A stretch of 64,000 nt of DNA, taken from Peribacter sp043814035 (lineage in GTDB: Bacteria; Patescibacteriota; Gracilibacteria; Peribacterales; Peribacteraceae). The position numbers and the translations under genes are program-made. The notes under the pieces were generated by a model. The model was not told the origin of the DNA. It ran no database searches and saw only the letters and a list, made by a program, of their open reading frames with translations. Positions 52,866 through 61,557 of the stretch are shown here, one piece after another. Numbering within the stretch: the first letter of the stretch is position 1; each line of letters opens with the position of its first letter. The stretch covers positions 24,913-88,912 of the forward strand of contig JBDRKJ010000006.1 in the NCBI GenBank assembly GCA_043814035.1, given 5' to 3'.

Positions 52866-54015
52866 GTTCAGGGGTGTGATGCAGAATGTGCACGCAGCAC
52901 GTGGCACCGGCGCCGCCGAAATTATGTGCGAGGCCGAAGCGCTGACCGGAGGATTGCAGTTGTTTGCTAATATCGATGATCTGTTTGATGCCCGTTGCTG
53001 CAACCGGGTGACCACAGGCTTTCAATCCTCCACTTGCATTCACTGTCATCGATTGCTGTTGTTCGTACCACTGAATGCCCTCACCGGGCTCCGCGAATCC
53101 CAAGTCTTCGAGGGCGATGAGCGCCGCAATCGAGAAGCAGTCGTGCAATTCCAGGTGTGCAATATCATCCGTTGTGACATCTGCCTCATCGAGTGCATGT
53201 TGCATAGCATCTTTCGTTGCGGCAAAGGAGGTGAGAACGGGTCGGTCGCAGATGCTCACGGTATCGGTGCTCGTTTGGGACGCAGCGATGCGAATGGGGG
53301 AGTGATGCTTGGTCGAGAGAAGACAGGCCGCTGCCCCATCACTCACTGGGGAGCAGTCGAGCAGCCGCAGGGGATCTGCCACAACAGTACTCGCACCGAT
53401 CTGCTCAGGTGTCATCTGTCGGCGGAATTGTGCGAAGGGGTTTTTAACAGCATTTGTGTGGTGGCGAGCGCTGACGAGATTGAGTTGCTCGCGCGTGAGT
53501 GCAAACTCATGCATGTATCGGCGGGCGATGAGCCCGAAGATACCGGGAAATGTGAGGCCGGAGGGTGAGTCTTTCTCGCTGTCTGCCGCGCCCATGAGTG
53601 CCGAGGCGATCTCATCGGTCGATGCATCGGTCATCTTCTCTGCCCCGACAACAAGCACGGTCTCGGCACGGCCGCTCTCGAGCAGAGCACATGCGGTGTG
53701 CATAGCAATAGATCCAGAAGCACAGGCCGCCTCGACGCGCACGGCTGGCGGACGGTGGGGGAGTAACGAAGAGGCGAGGGCACCCAGATGTGCCTGACCG
53801 CTGAGAGCTTCACCGAGCATGTTGGCTACGACGATGAAGTCGATATCCAACGCCGAGCAGGGTGCGGAGGTAATGGCGGCGTCTATTGCTTCCTCGACGA
53901 GTTCGAGGAGGCTCTTGCCCCACCACTCTCCGAAGGGCGTCTGGCCGATCCCAATAAGCGAAATATCCTTCTGCATGGAATGTCTGGAGGATTCTACACG
54001 CTCTTTTGTCCTCAT
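52852..54015 (-). CDS. Archaeal-type acetyl-CoA C-acetyltransferase (thiolase)
   Basis: A 387-aa thiolase condensing two acetyl-CoA to acetoacetyl-CoA. Nucleophile Cys98 lies in VEAACASGSIA; HDCFSIAALIALEDLG and GGLKACGHPVAATG carry the other catalytic His/Cys. It is of the SCP-x/archaeal type that pairs with DUF35 proteins. Its ATG overlaps the HMGS stop (ATGA); a second possible start is Met14 (MQKDISLIGIG), closer to family length. It is followed with overlap by the DUF35-guanylate-kinase gene. Confidence 0.93.
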   Translation of the reverse strand: MRTKERVESSRHSMQKDISLIGIGQTPFGEWWGKSLLELVEEAIDAAITSAPCSALDIDFIVVANMLGEALSGQAHLGALASSLLPHRPPAVRVEAACASGSIAMHTACALLESGRAETVLVVGAEKMTDASTDEIASALMGAADSEKDSPSGLTFPGIFGLIARRYMHEFALTREQLNLVSARHHTNAVKNPFAQFRRQMTPEQIGASTVVADPLRLLDCSPVSDGAAACLLSTKHHSPIRIAASQTSTDTVSICDRPVLTSFAATKDAMQHALDEADVTTDDIAHLELHDCFSIAALIALEDLGFAEPGEGIQWYEQQQSMTVNASGGLKACGHPVAATGIKQIIDISKQLQSSGQRFGLAHNFGGAGATCCVHILHHTPEHASA

Positions 54016-55046
54016 GAAACCGCCGATTTCGTCGAACCCTTGCGATATTCTTCATATGAGACGTAGTGGAGTGATCGTTCGTCTCTGGGCAGGGTGGGTC
54101 CGTCACGCAGCATCGTGAGCAAGAAGGCATCCGCTCCCGCCCCCGATCCGTACGACACCAAGAGAATTTTTTGGTTCTTCTTTGCTTCTTGCAGTACGTG
54201 TACGAGCCCGAGTAGGGAACACGCGCTGTAGGTGTTGCCGATCGTTGGCACGATGAAGCCCGTCTGCATCTGTTCCTTGCTAATCTTGAACTCTTTGGCA
54301 ATCTTGCTTGGGAACTTGGCATTCGGCATGTGCAGGACGACGTGGTCGATCTCACTGAGTTTCGTTTTCGTGATATCAAGAATACCGGTGAGCGCCTGTC
54401 GTACGTGCAAGAAGTAGCCGGGCTCCCCTGTGAAGCGTCCGGCGTGTGCGGGGTAGGGGGCATCGGCACTCCGCCAGAAATCGGGCGTGTCGGTCGTGAA
54501 TGAAATCGTCTTTTCGATGCGGCAGAGAGCATTATCGGCAGTATCGGGTCCCACGATCAGTGCAGCGGCTCCCGCGGCCGCCGTGTATTCCAGCGCATCG
54601 CCGGGTTTCGCCTGTGCTTTGTCGGTACCGATGGCCATGCCGTATGTCACTTGCCCGCTCTGCACAAAGGCATCAACGATCTGCAGGCCTGCCGTACCTG
54701 CCTTACAGGCAAATTCAAGATCCGCGCAGTACGAGAAGGGATGCAGATCCAGCGCGGCAGCCAACATGCTGCTCGTAGGTTTGACCGCGTAGGGGTGCGA
54801 TTCGGATCCGACGAAGATTGCCGAGATCTCGGACGATTGGATTCCTGTCATTTCGATGGCCTGCTTACCTGCCTCGAATGCGAGCGTGAAACTGTCTTCA
54901 TCCGTTCCTGCGATGGCCTTCTCTTTCACGCCGAGTCCGTCGATGATTTCTTTCGGGTCACGTTCCCAGTGTTTTGCGATCTCCTCCACCGTGATGCGGT
55001 TATTGGGGATGAACATGCCGAAGCCGACAATGGCGGAGTGGGACAT
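54012..55046 (-). CDS. Hydroxymethylglutaryl-CoA synthase, archaeal type
   Basis: A 344-aa enzyme making HMG-CoA. Catalytic Cys114 sits in CADLEFACKAGTAGLQ, with Glu in the DRxxxEE-like N-terminal part (ISAIFVGSESHPYAVKP) and GNTYSACSLLGLVHVL near the end. Its length equals archaeal HMGS (about 350 aa) and is shorter than eukaryotic or Gram-positive forms (390 or more). It is translationally coupled to thiolase by ATGA. Confidence 0.95.
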   Translation of the reverse strand: MSHSAIVGFGMFIPNNRITVEEIAKHWERDPKEIIDGLGVKEKAIAGTDEDSFTLAFEAGKQAIEMTGIQSSEISAIFVGSESHPYAVKPTSSMLAAALDLHPFSYCADLEFACKAGTAGLQIVDAFVQSGQVTYGMAIGTDKAQAKPGDALEYTAAAGAAALIVGPDTADNALCRIEKTISFTTDTPDFWRSADAPYPAHAGRFTGEPGYFLHVRQALTGILDITKTKLSEIDHVVLHMPNAKFPSKIAKEFKISKEQMQTGFIVPTIGNTYSACSLLGLVHVLQEAKKNQKILLVSYGSGAGADAFLLTMLRDGPTLPRDERSLHYVSYEEYRKGSTKSAVS

Positions 55047-55092
55047 AACGAGGAGGGAAGTATACCTGTCTCCGCTCCTCTATTGGAACGTT

Positions 55093-56808
55093 TCAGTACA
55101 CTTCTTTGAGATAGCAATTTTCACAGTACACAATTTCTGGTCGTTCGGGCTGGTAGGCCGTTTCAATCTCTTTTTGGCACTTTTGACATTCTCTCTTCCA
55201 TAACTTTCTTGGACGACGCTGTGCCATGCGATCTTGGTAACGCTGGTTCGGATGTCTGCGGGGGAGCGGTAGGCCCGCTCTGCGGTAAAAATCCAACTCT
55301 TGTTTGATGATCATGAAGGGTCTATCGCTTTCTTCGCATCGAATAGCCCAATTTAAGACATCATCGGGGACTTCAGTGATGGTTTCTGGTAAACGTGAAG
55401 CAGTAACACTGCGACTTGCCTCGGGTGGAGGAGGCTCGAAGTCTGACCAGCGGATGTTTCGTGAGAGGGCCTCTTTCTTCGTAAGCGGATAGTATTCTTG
55501 TGCGCGAGACTGGTTGTAGCCGAAAGGAGAAAAGGTCAAAGGGAAGAACTCTCCCCATTCCCCAGTTTTCCGCATGTGCTCGATAATCTTCGGAACCAGA
55601 TGTGTATATTCCTCCTGTGTGTACTGTTTATTCAGAATGCAGAACGCACCGTGATTGATGCCTGCACAACCGAAGAGATCATGCGAGTTCTGGGTGCAAT
55701 CGCAGTAGGCCACATTCTTATTGTCATAAGTGAAATGGCAGGCAATCAGATTGTAGGCATTGGTGATGGCATGGCACTCATACATCATCTCCGACCATCC
55801 GACGTGATAGATATCGAGTGAATCCTTTACATCAATTGCGTCAGTGCAATGTCGGCAATCCTCCATTTTGATTGAATCGAAACACTCAGTACAGTTCTTT
55901 GAGAAAAAGAGGAGGTCGCCGCTGCATCCTTCCGATTGCAACTGATAGATGGCGGGATGAAGCGCGACGCGCTCCTTGGTTCGTATGTACTGCTCTCTGT
56001 ATTGCTTGAGCGTTGCAGAGCTGAGCGGGAAGATTTCTTTCATTTTCTGCTGGTACTCCTCCTTTGTGTACTGCTGATTTTCAATGCAATACTGCTTGTT
56101 TCGCAAATTCCAACACAGAAAACAATCTTTGCAGTTCAGACAGTCGTAGCAGAACCAGACGTTCTGACAGCGCTTAATAAAGTCGCAGAAGAATGCCTGA
56201 TAGCTTCCCCATGCGTAGTACGTCTCGTAGCAGAGTTCACAGCCCTCGTTTAAGTAGGAACAATCCACGCAATCGCGGCAGTGATCAATGACCCAGTCGG
56301 AGTAGTAGATGTCTTCACTCTCGAATGTGCAGGAGGACAGATAGCAGTTCTTGTTCTTTCCCGAGTGATTTGTGTAGTGCGCGTTCTCGCTCTGCTTGTT
56401 CACCAATGCGACGCGCGGTACCTCAAGTTGTAATTCTCGAAACTGATCGAAGAAAGGACGATTGAAGTCGAAATCCCGACCATACGTCAGTGCATTCCAT
56501 TTATCCGACCACCAGACGTCCTGTTCATAGATTTTGAATGGCGAATCCGGAGGATACATAGAGATGATCTCTTTGTTACTGAAGTCGCACTTCCTTCGGT
56601 ACATGAAGCGCTCATTCCTCCATGCAAGCCGGCGTTGTTGCCGACAATCAGGGCAGAGGGTTGGTGGCGGAATAGCATGTTTCTCTTCGGCGATGATCGG
56701 TGAGACCATTTCCAATGCCGCGAGATCCTCCTGCGTGATCTCGAAGTTCTGCTTGCACCATTGGTTGTTGCAGGTGCTCCCTGTGGTGAGCGCAGTCGAA
56801 CCATGCAT
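55093..56808 (-). CDS. Cysteine-rich zinc-ribbon repeat protein, paralogue 2
   Basis: About 571 aa from MHGSTALTTGSTCNNQWC (ATG at 56808, 4 bp after the HMG-CoA reductase stop; the frame is open to 56844). It has the same layout as the 36237-37931 protein: N-terminal CNNQWC and CPDCRQQRRLAWRNER, a central field of CxxC pairs (CRDCVDC, CYDCLNCKDCFLC), a WGEFFP block, and a C-terminal CQKC...CENCYLKEVY ribbon. No signal peptide. It is embedded in the mevalonate operon between HMGR and HMGS, which argues for co-expression. Function unknown. Confidence 0.85.
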   Translation of the reverse strand: MHGSTALTTGSTCNNQWCKQNFEITQEDLAALEMVSPIIAEEKHAIPPPTLCPDCRQQRRLAWRNERFMYRRKCDFSNKEIISMYPPDSPFKIYEQDVWWSDKWNALTYGRDFDFNRPFFDQFRELQLEVPRVALVNKQSENAHYTNHSGKNKNCYLSSCTFESEDIYYSDWVIDHCRDCVDCSYLNEGCELCYETYYAWGSYQAFFCDFIKRCQNVWFCYDCLNCKDCFLCWNLRNKQYCIENQQYTKEEYQQKMKEIFPLSSATLKQYREQYIRTKERVALHPAIYQLQSEGCSGDLLFFSKNCTECFDSIKMEDCRHCTDAIDVKDSLDIYHVGWSEMMYECHAITNAYNLIACHFTYDNKNVAYCDCTQNSHDLFGCAGINHGAFCILNKQYTQEEYTHLVPKIIEHMRKTGEWGEFFPLTFSPFGYNQSRAQEYYPLTKKEALSRNIRWSDFEPPPPEASRSVTASRLPETITEVPDDVLNWAIRCEESDRPFMIIKQELDFYRRAGLPLPRRHPNQRYQDRMAQRRPRKLWKRECQKCQKEIETAYQPERPEIVYCENCYLKEVY

Positions 56809-56812
56809 ACGT

Positions 56813-58081
56813 TCAGCGTGCCAGTGTTTTATGCGAAGAAGCAAGCGTCTGCGTTGCCTGGGCTGCCAACAGACTCAATTCTCCTGCGAGAACCGCTGCA
56901 CCGATCGATTCCGCCAGTTGCTGCGGGGGCCGAAGACTGGTTTTTGGCTTGAGAATAAGCGAAAGACACTGATTTTGCGCTGGGAGCGCTGTCCCCCCAC
57001 CACGCACGCCAACCAAAACAGCGGGGAGCCGCGTCTGGATGGCAATGCCGTCCGGGATTGCCGAGACGGTCGTATCGGCAAGTGATCCTTCTACCACGTG
57101 TGCGCTGTCCTGTCCTGTGGCCAAATACAGCGCCGCGATGACATTGGCGGCGTGTAAGTTACTGCCGATTGCTCCGGCGAGAGAGGATCCCACCTTGAGC
57201 TTGGCATCGGCGACCGCAAGCAGCTTGTCTGGAGTTGTTTTGAACACGTCCTCGATTACCGAGGAGGGGATGGTTGCCTGTGCAGTCACCTCGTACCCGC
57301 GCCCGCGATCGTGCGTGCGCTTGCTTGGTTTCTTGTCACTGTCCACATTGGCAGCAACAGTGATGAGTTCTGCTTCCAATTCCTCGGCCAGCCAATTGCC
57401 GATCGCCTGTGCGGCAATGGTCACCATATTCATGCCCATGGCTTCGGAGGTAGAGCAGAAAATTGTGAGGAAGGTGTACTCGTCAGATTCATCGAGGTCA
57501 TATCGGAGAATTTTGAGATGTCCGCTCGTTGCTTCGCCGATCTTCTTCCAGTTCTGTTCAAGTGTTTCAATGGCTTCCTTGAGTGAAGAGGTTGGCTTGC
57601 CAACCGTAGACAGGAGGTCTGTGTGGGAAGGTCCACCTTCGCTCCCCTTCGGGGAGTCTACGGCGGACAACCTCCTGCGGAGGTTGGTGTACGATTGTCC
57701 TTTTCCGTTTTTTGGCTTCAGGGCGATCGATCGAGACATGCCGTGATAGACGGATTGCACATGTATACCTCCGGATCGTGCTACCACTTTGCATCCGCGG
57801 TTCACGCTCGCGACGAGTGCCGCCTCGGTGGTCGCCAGCGGAAGAGTGACATCGGATTTCTCGCCGGAACTGAACGTGATCGTGAGAGGGCCAGCGATTC
57901 CCACGGGCAGAGCAACGGAGCCGATCATTTGCTCGCAATTCTTTTCATCGGCCTGACCGATGCGGTCAGAAACGGTCTCAAGCAGAGAGAGGTCGGTTCC
58001 GGTTTCACTTTCGATGCGTCTGCGTCGTTCATCACAACGCTCTTGAGCACTTAAGCCGTCGGGGAGATTGCGCAGATCCAT
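56813..58081 (-). CDS. HMG-CoA reductase (class I) with a repeat-encoded insertion
   Basis: A 422-aa enzyme reducing HMG-CoA to mevalonate. Catalytic landmarks: SVALPVGIAGPL, Glu in ATTEAALVASVNRG, MGMNMVT, Lys in NVDSDKKPS, GSSLAGAIGSNLHAAN, Asp in ATGQDSAH, and the C-terminal His in SSHKTLAR. Class I features suggest NADPH use. Residues about 131-163 (LRRRLSAVDSPKGSEGGPSH to STVGKP), in the small NAD(P)-binding domain, are encoded by a palindromic repeat (57594-57688) and have no counterpart in typical enzymes. It lies 21 bp after the decarboxylase gene. Confidence 0.94.
   Translation of the reverse strand: MDLRNLPDGLSAQERCDERRRRIESETGTDLSLLETVSDRIGQADEKNCEQMIGSVALPVGIAGPLTITFSSGEKSDVTLPLATTEAALVASVNRGCKVVARSGGIHVQSVYHGMSRSIALKPKNGKGQSYTNLRRRLSAVDSPKGSEGGPSHTDLLSTVGKPTSSLKEAIETLEQNWKKIGEATSGHLKILRYDLDESDEYTFLTIFCSTSEAMGMNMVTIAAQAIGNWLAEELEAELITVAANVDSDKKPSKRTHDRGRGYEVTAQATIPSSVIEDVFKTTPDKLLAVADAKLKVGSSLAGAIGSNLHAANVIAALYLATGQDSAHVVEGSLADTTVSAIPDGIAIQTRLPAVLVGVRGGGTALPAQNQCLSLILKPKTSLRPPQQLAESIGAAVLAGELSLLAAQATQTLASSHKTLAR
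57594..57688. repeat. Palindromic dispersed repeat, copy B, inside the HMG-CoA reductase gene
   Basis: 95 bp from GGCTTGCCAACCGTAG to GGAGGTTGGT. It shares ends and the core ACCTTCGCTCC..CTTCGG..TACGG..GACAACCT with copy A at 3076-3170. Outer CCAACC/GGTTGG are inverted. The HMGR frame reads through it without stops. Confidence 0.82.
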
Positions 58082-58102
58082 GCAAGAGGTCGAGAAGATT
58101 CC

Positions 58103-59122
58103 TTACGACAGTAGGGTAGCACCCGGTCCCACTTTCGTTTCGAAGATCGTGCATCCTTTCTGCGCCTTGGCGAACGACAGAACGGCATCTTTGGCCTCAT
58201 CTGGACACACAAGGTGGACTGTTGGTCCTGCATCCATGGTGAAGAGCACGGGGAGGTGTTCTTTTGTCCGCAGCTCCTTGATGGCATCCACAATGCGGTG
58301 CGTTTCTGCATTGAGATACTGCAAGGGAGGCTTGCTCGTCTGCATGACGTGATGCATGTCGAGGCAGTCTTCCTCCGTCACGCGTTGTAGTTTTTCGAAA
58401 TCTTTCGTGCGGATAGCCTCAAGACATTCCTTCTGTCGGTGCGAGCGGATAGCCTCCACGCGCGCAGCGTAGAAAGGGCTTGTAGAAGCCAATGCATGGC
58501 CCTCTGTGGAACCGACCTTCTTCTCCTCCATCGCGGGGATCGTCACGATATCGTGGAGCAGCCAGTGCTGCTCATCGGCAATTTGCTCGCTCCATGCGCT
58601 CCCCAGTTCCATGTCGCTACCTTCTTCGAGAGTTGAGAATCCTCCAAAGATACTGCGTGCCGCGGAGCCCGACCCCAGACGTGCGAGGATGCTCGTTTGC
58701 ATGTCAGTCAGTGCAATCTTTGGTGTTATCAATCCAGCGATGGCCTTTGCAAAGCAGCTGAAGACAGCGGCAGAGGAGGCGAGACCGATGGCGGGCGGAA
58801 TGTGCGAGTGAACAGTGATGGAAACGTGCTCTGGTAGCTGGGGTTCATGAACCCCAGCTGCATGAAGCGTCGCGAGATATCGTTGCATGAGCGCGAGGAC
58901 CTTGCGAAAACGCTCAATATCCCTCTCCTTCAATGTTTTTTCCGATCCATCTGCGAGAAAAGAATGGATCGCAAATGTATCAGCTTCCTCAACAGTGATT
59001 TCCACTGTAGGTCGGTCGAGGGTCATCGAGACTGATGGAGCCATCGGCAGCCGGAGCTCTTCATTACGGTTGCCCCAGTACTTGATGAGGGCGATATTGG
59101 GCGTGGAACGGGCGGTGGTCAT
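58103..59122 (-). CDS. Diphosphomevalonate (or phosphomevalonate) decarboxylase
   Basis: A 339-aa GHMP-superfamily enzyme. NIALIKYWGNRNEELRLP carries the substrate Lys, IGLASSAAVFSCFAKA is the ATP loop, GSGSAARSIFGGFSTLEEG the Arg region, and TMDAGPTVHLV the catalytic Asp. Whether it uses the mono- or diphosphate cannot be decided by eye, and this matters because no phosphomevalonate kinase is nearby. The start codon overlaps the mevalonate-kinase stop (ATGA). Confidence 0.93.
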   Translation of the reverse strand: MTTARSTPNIALIKYWGNRNEELRLPMAPSVSMTLDRPTVEITVEEADTFAIHSFLADGSEKTLKERDIERFRKVLALMQRYLATLHAAGVHEPQLPEHVSITVHSHIPPAIGLASSAAVFSCFAKAIAGLITPKIALTDMQTSILARLGSGSAARSIFGGFSTLEEGSDMELGSAWSEQIADEQHWLLHDIVTIPAMEEKKVGSTEGHALASTSPFYAARVEAIRSHRQKECLEAIRTKDFEKLQRVTEEDCLDMHHVMQTSKPPLQYLNAETHRIVDAIKELRTKEHLPVLFTMDAGPTVHLVCPDEAKDAVLSFAKAQKGCTIFETKVGPGATLLS

Positions 59123-59991
59123 TGAATTGTGAGAAGGGGTAAAACTCCATGTGCACTCTTTCGGATCACCGGCATGATGAGATTGGGATTCTTGTGGAGT
59201 GCCAGCACCGTCCCGCCTCCACCTGTTCTTCCGCCTGCACCCAGTACCTTGGCCGCACCACCCAATCGCATAATTTCCGTAATGAGTGTCTGCACGGGTT
59301 TGGGGACAACTCCCAGGGCGACTTGGGATCGGTGATGATCACGAAAGACTGTGCGAATGTCCTCGCCCTTCTTCAGGCGCTGTGTGCACTTACCAATGGT
59401 GATGAGGGCCTGTTTGACGCGTGGATCCTCGGATCGCTCCTGCACCCATGCCACGAGCTCTGGTGTGGATTCATTCGGTGTACCGGTATCGGCGAGCAGC
59501 GCGCCGCGCAGAATATCTTTTGGCAATGTGATTACCTGAGGTTCCGATCCTTTGCGGAAGAGAATGGGCTTCTCTTCCCAGATTACGGCGAAGTCGATGC
59601 CGCTGTGTCCCGGATTCATGGCATCTTCGACCGCAAGCGCCTCTGCACGCTTGCCCTCTCCGAGTAAACAGCGCGTGATGGCGATGATGAGGGCGGTACT
59701 TGAGCCCATTCCCTTTTTGAGGGGCAGCTTATTGCGGATAGTGAGTTTTCCACTAAAGGAGGCGGCTCGATCTTGCTCAAGATGCAGAATGATCTTGCGG
59801 GCGTAATCCTCCCACATTTCTCCTCCACTGATGCCGAGCCACTTGAGGGAGAGTGCGCGATTCTTGGGGTTCTCTTCGAACGTCACCTGCATGGCGATGG
59901 GGGCCGGCACGGCGATGCCCGGATGCCCGAACACCACGGCATACTCACCGGTGAGAATAATCTTGCCGTGGGCGACGGCGGTGTGTTTCAT
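59119..59991 (-). CDS. Mevalonate kinase
   Basis: A 290-aa GHMP kinase. HGKIILTGEYAVVFGHPGIAVP is motif 1, PLKKGMGSSTALIIA (residues 90-104) the ATP loop, and NPGHSGIDFAV carries the catalytic Asp133. The GAGGRTGGGGTVLAL end matches mevalonate kinases, of the short archaeal-like length. It overlaps uppS upstream and the decarboxylase downstream by ATGA, so it is tightly coupled in the operon. Confidence 0.92.
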   Translation of the reverse strand: MKHTAVAHGKIILTGEYAVVFGHPGIAVPAPIAMQVTFEENPKNRALSLKWLGISGGEMWEDYARKIILHLEQDRAASFSGKLTIRNKLPLKKGMGSSTALIIAITRCLLGEGKRAEALAVEDAMNPGHSGIDFAVIWEEKPILFRKGSEPQVITLPKDILRGALLADTGTPNESTPELVAWVQERSEDPRVKQALITIGKCTQRLKKGEDIRTVFRDHHRSQVALGVVPKPVQTLITEIMRLGGAAKVLGAGGRTGGGGTVLALHKNPNLIMPVIRKSAHGVLPLLTIQ

Positions 59992-60668
59992 CCTCCGAAC
60001 CGACGGGAACGCTTGGCAAAGCCATCAACGGTCTCCTTGAGATCATCCACCGTGAAATCGGGGAATAATGTGTCGAGAAACACCCACTCGGTGTACGCAG
60101 CCTGCCAGAGGAAGAAATTACTGGTGCGCTGCTCTCCGCTCGTGCGAATGATGAGGTCAATGTCGGGCAGCTCGGGGTGATCGAGGTGGCGACGCAGATC
60201 CTCATCTGTCGGGAGAGCGCTATTCATCTTCTCGAAGGCGCGAAGTACTTCATCTTTGCCGCCGTAATCGACAGCGAGGTGAAGTGTGAAATCCGTGAAG
60301 TGTGCTGTCTCTGCACACACCTTCTCGATCAGTTTTGCGAAAGAAGAGGGGATGCGGTCTTTTCGTCCCGAGTGCAACAGACGGATCCCTTTTTTCTGCA
60401 GCGTGGGGCTCTCTTTCTCGATATAGCTTTCGAGGAGTGTCATGAGTTTGCTCACTTCCTGTGGGTCGCGCTTCCAGTTCTCGGTCGAGAAGCACCACAC
60501 CGTGAGGACGCCGATGCGCGGATCAGCTTGGCACCAGTCTGTTATCGTTTGAAAGTTCTCTACGGCCTTCTCGTGCCCCTGCCACGGATGCCAGGCGCGA
60601 TTTTTTGCCCAGCGGCGATTGCCGTCGGGAATGATGGCCACATGCATGGTTTCAGAATTCTTTGGCAT
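59988..60668 (-). CDS. uppS: Undecaprenyl (cis-polyprenyl) diphosphate synthase
   Basis: A 226-aa cis-prenyltransferase starting MPKNSETMHVAIIPDGNRRW; the ATG shares its A with the idi stop (TGATG), which fixes the start. DGNRRWAKN holds the Mg-binding Asp15, FSTENWKRDPQEV the product-length region, and DLIIRTSGEQRTSNFFLWQAAYTEWVF the diphosphate-binding end. It makes the lipid carrier for cell-wall and glycan synthesis from the IPP produced by this operon. Confidence 0.95.
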   Translation of the reverse strand: MPKNSETMHVAIIPDGNRRWAKNRAWHPWQGHEKAVENFQTITDWCQADPRIGVLTVWCFSTENWKRDPQEVSKLMTLLESYIEKESPTLQKKGIRLLHSGRKDRIPSSFAKLIEKVCAETAHFTDFTLHLAVDYGGKDEVLRAFEKMNSALPTDEDLRRHLDHPELPDIDLIIRTSGEQRTSNFFLWQAAYTEWVFLDTLFPDFTVDDLKETVDGFAKRSRRFGG

Positions 60669-61210
60669 CAAAGCGGGGCGGAACGACGCATGATCATGGC
60701 GAACGCGAGATGGAACCACGGCGCGTACTTCGTAGGATCCGTGTGCATGTCCTTCGTGAGTTCTTCTGTCGTGATCCACTTCGCCACATTCACTTCAGCA
60801 GGATCGGCTTTAAGAGGAGGATCCCCTTGAATGGATCCTATGAGGATCGTGTCGTACTCGTACTCGGTTCCGCGTGCTTCGGGATCATCGGCACGGTAAA
60901 CAAACGACGGTCCCTCAGTGAGCGGGCACGTGAAGCCGAGTTCCTGATGGAGCCGCAGTTGCGCCGCATCGGGGAGCACCTCGTCTTCTCTGAGGTGGCT
61001 GCAGCACGTGTTGGCCCAAATAAGAGGGAAGAGTGCCTTATCCTTGCTCCGCTGCTGGATGAGCAGTTCTTGCCTCCCTCTACGGAAGACAAACACCGAG
61101 AATGCCCGATGGAGCATCCCAGGTGAGGCGTGCGCTTCTGCACGATCTGCCGTACCCATGATCGTGCCGTCTTCGGTGGCGAGGAGGACAGAGGACATCC
61201 CTGTCAGCAT
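60668..61210 (-). CDS. idi: Isopentenyl-diphosphate delta-isomerase type 1
   Basis: A 180-aa Nudix-fold enzyme interconverting IPP and DMAPP. LHRAFSVFVFRRGRQELLIQQRS, the active-site NTCCSH in LIWANTCCSHL, and EYEYDTILIG with the metal-binding Glu residues are diagnostic of type 1. Start at ATG 61210 or Met5 (61198). It is the first gene of the isoprenoid operon, preceded by a terminator for the gene upstream. A TATAGC about 20 bp before the ATG may be its -10. Confidence 0.94.
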   Translation of the reverse strand: MLTGMSSVLLATEDGTIMGTADRAEAHASPGMLHRAFSVFVFRRGRQELLIQQRSKDKALFPLIWANTCCSHLREDEVLPDAAQLRLHQELGFTCPLTEGPSFVYRADDPEARGTEYEYDTILIGSIQGDPPLKADPAEVNVAKWITTEELTKDMHTDPTKYAPWFHLAFAMIMRRSAPL

Positions 61211-61268
61211 GGCTTTCTCAGGCTATAGGATCAAGAGAATTGCCTCCATCTCTTCGGCCATACTCTTT

Positions 61269-61299
61269 GAGAAAAGAGGAGCAGCCGCTGCCACTCCTC
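61269..61299 (-). terminator. Terminator between the 80-aa gene and the isoprenoid operon
   Basis: On the minus strand, GGAGGAGTGGCAGCGGCTGC followed by TCCTC folds (AGGA..GCAG/CTGC..TCCT) and is followed by TTTTCTC. It separates the small upstream gene from idi. Confidence 0.55.
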
Positions 61300-61314
61300 C
61301 CTATCTTGATACTA

Positions 61315-61557
61315 TTAGGCCGCTCCTGCGGTCGCGAGAGCCGCTTTCGTTTCTGGTGGGGCCTGCTGAAGCGTTTCAGACACCTGCGCGCGGGCTTCTT
61401 CTCTGGGTACGGAGAGGGGAGTTTTCTGAATGACGAGCATTAATTGGCCATTGGGAAGCTTTTCGTAGACCCAGCAGTTCACGCCATCTGTGCGATAGAA
61501 CAGATGGTGTTGAGACTCGCTATCTATCACGCCTTCGGATTCCGGTATCTCTGTCAT
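61315..61557 (-). CDS. Small protein of unknown function (80 aa)
   Basis: It starts MTEIPESEGVIDSESQHHLF. The middle reads like a compact beta domain (LFYRTDGVNCWVYEKLPNGQLMLVIQKTP), followed by an Ala/Glu-rich helical tail. No family recognised. It is preceded on the same strand by a GGGGGTG hairpin and followed by a terminator, suggesting a one-gene unit. Confidence 0.6.
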   Translation of the reverse strand: MTEIPESEGVIDSESQHHLFYRTDGVNCWVYEKLPNGQLMLVIQKTPLSVPREEARAQVSETLQQAPPETKAALATAGAA

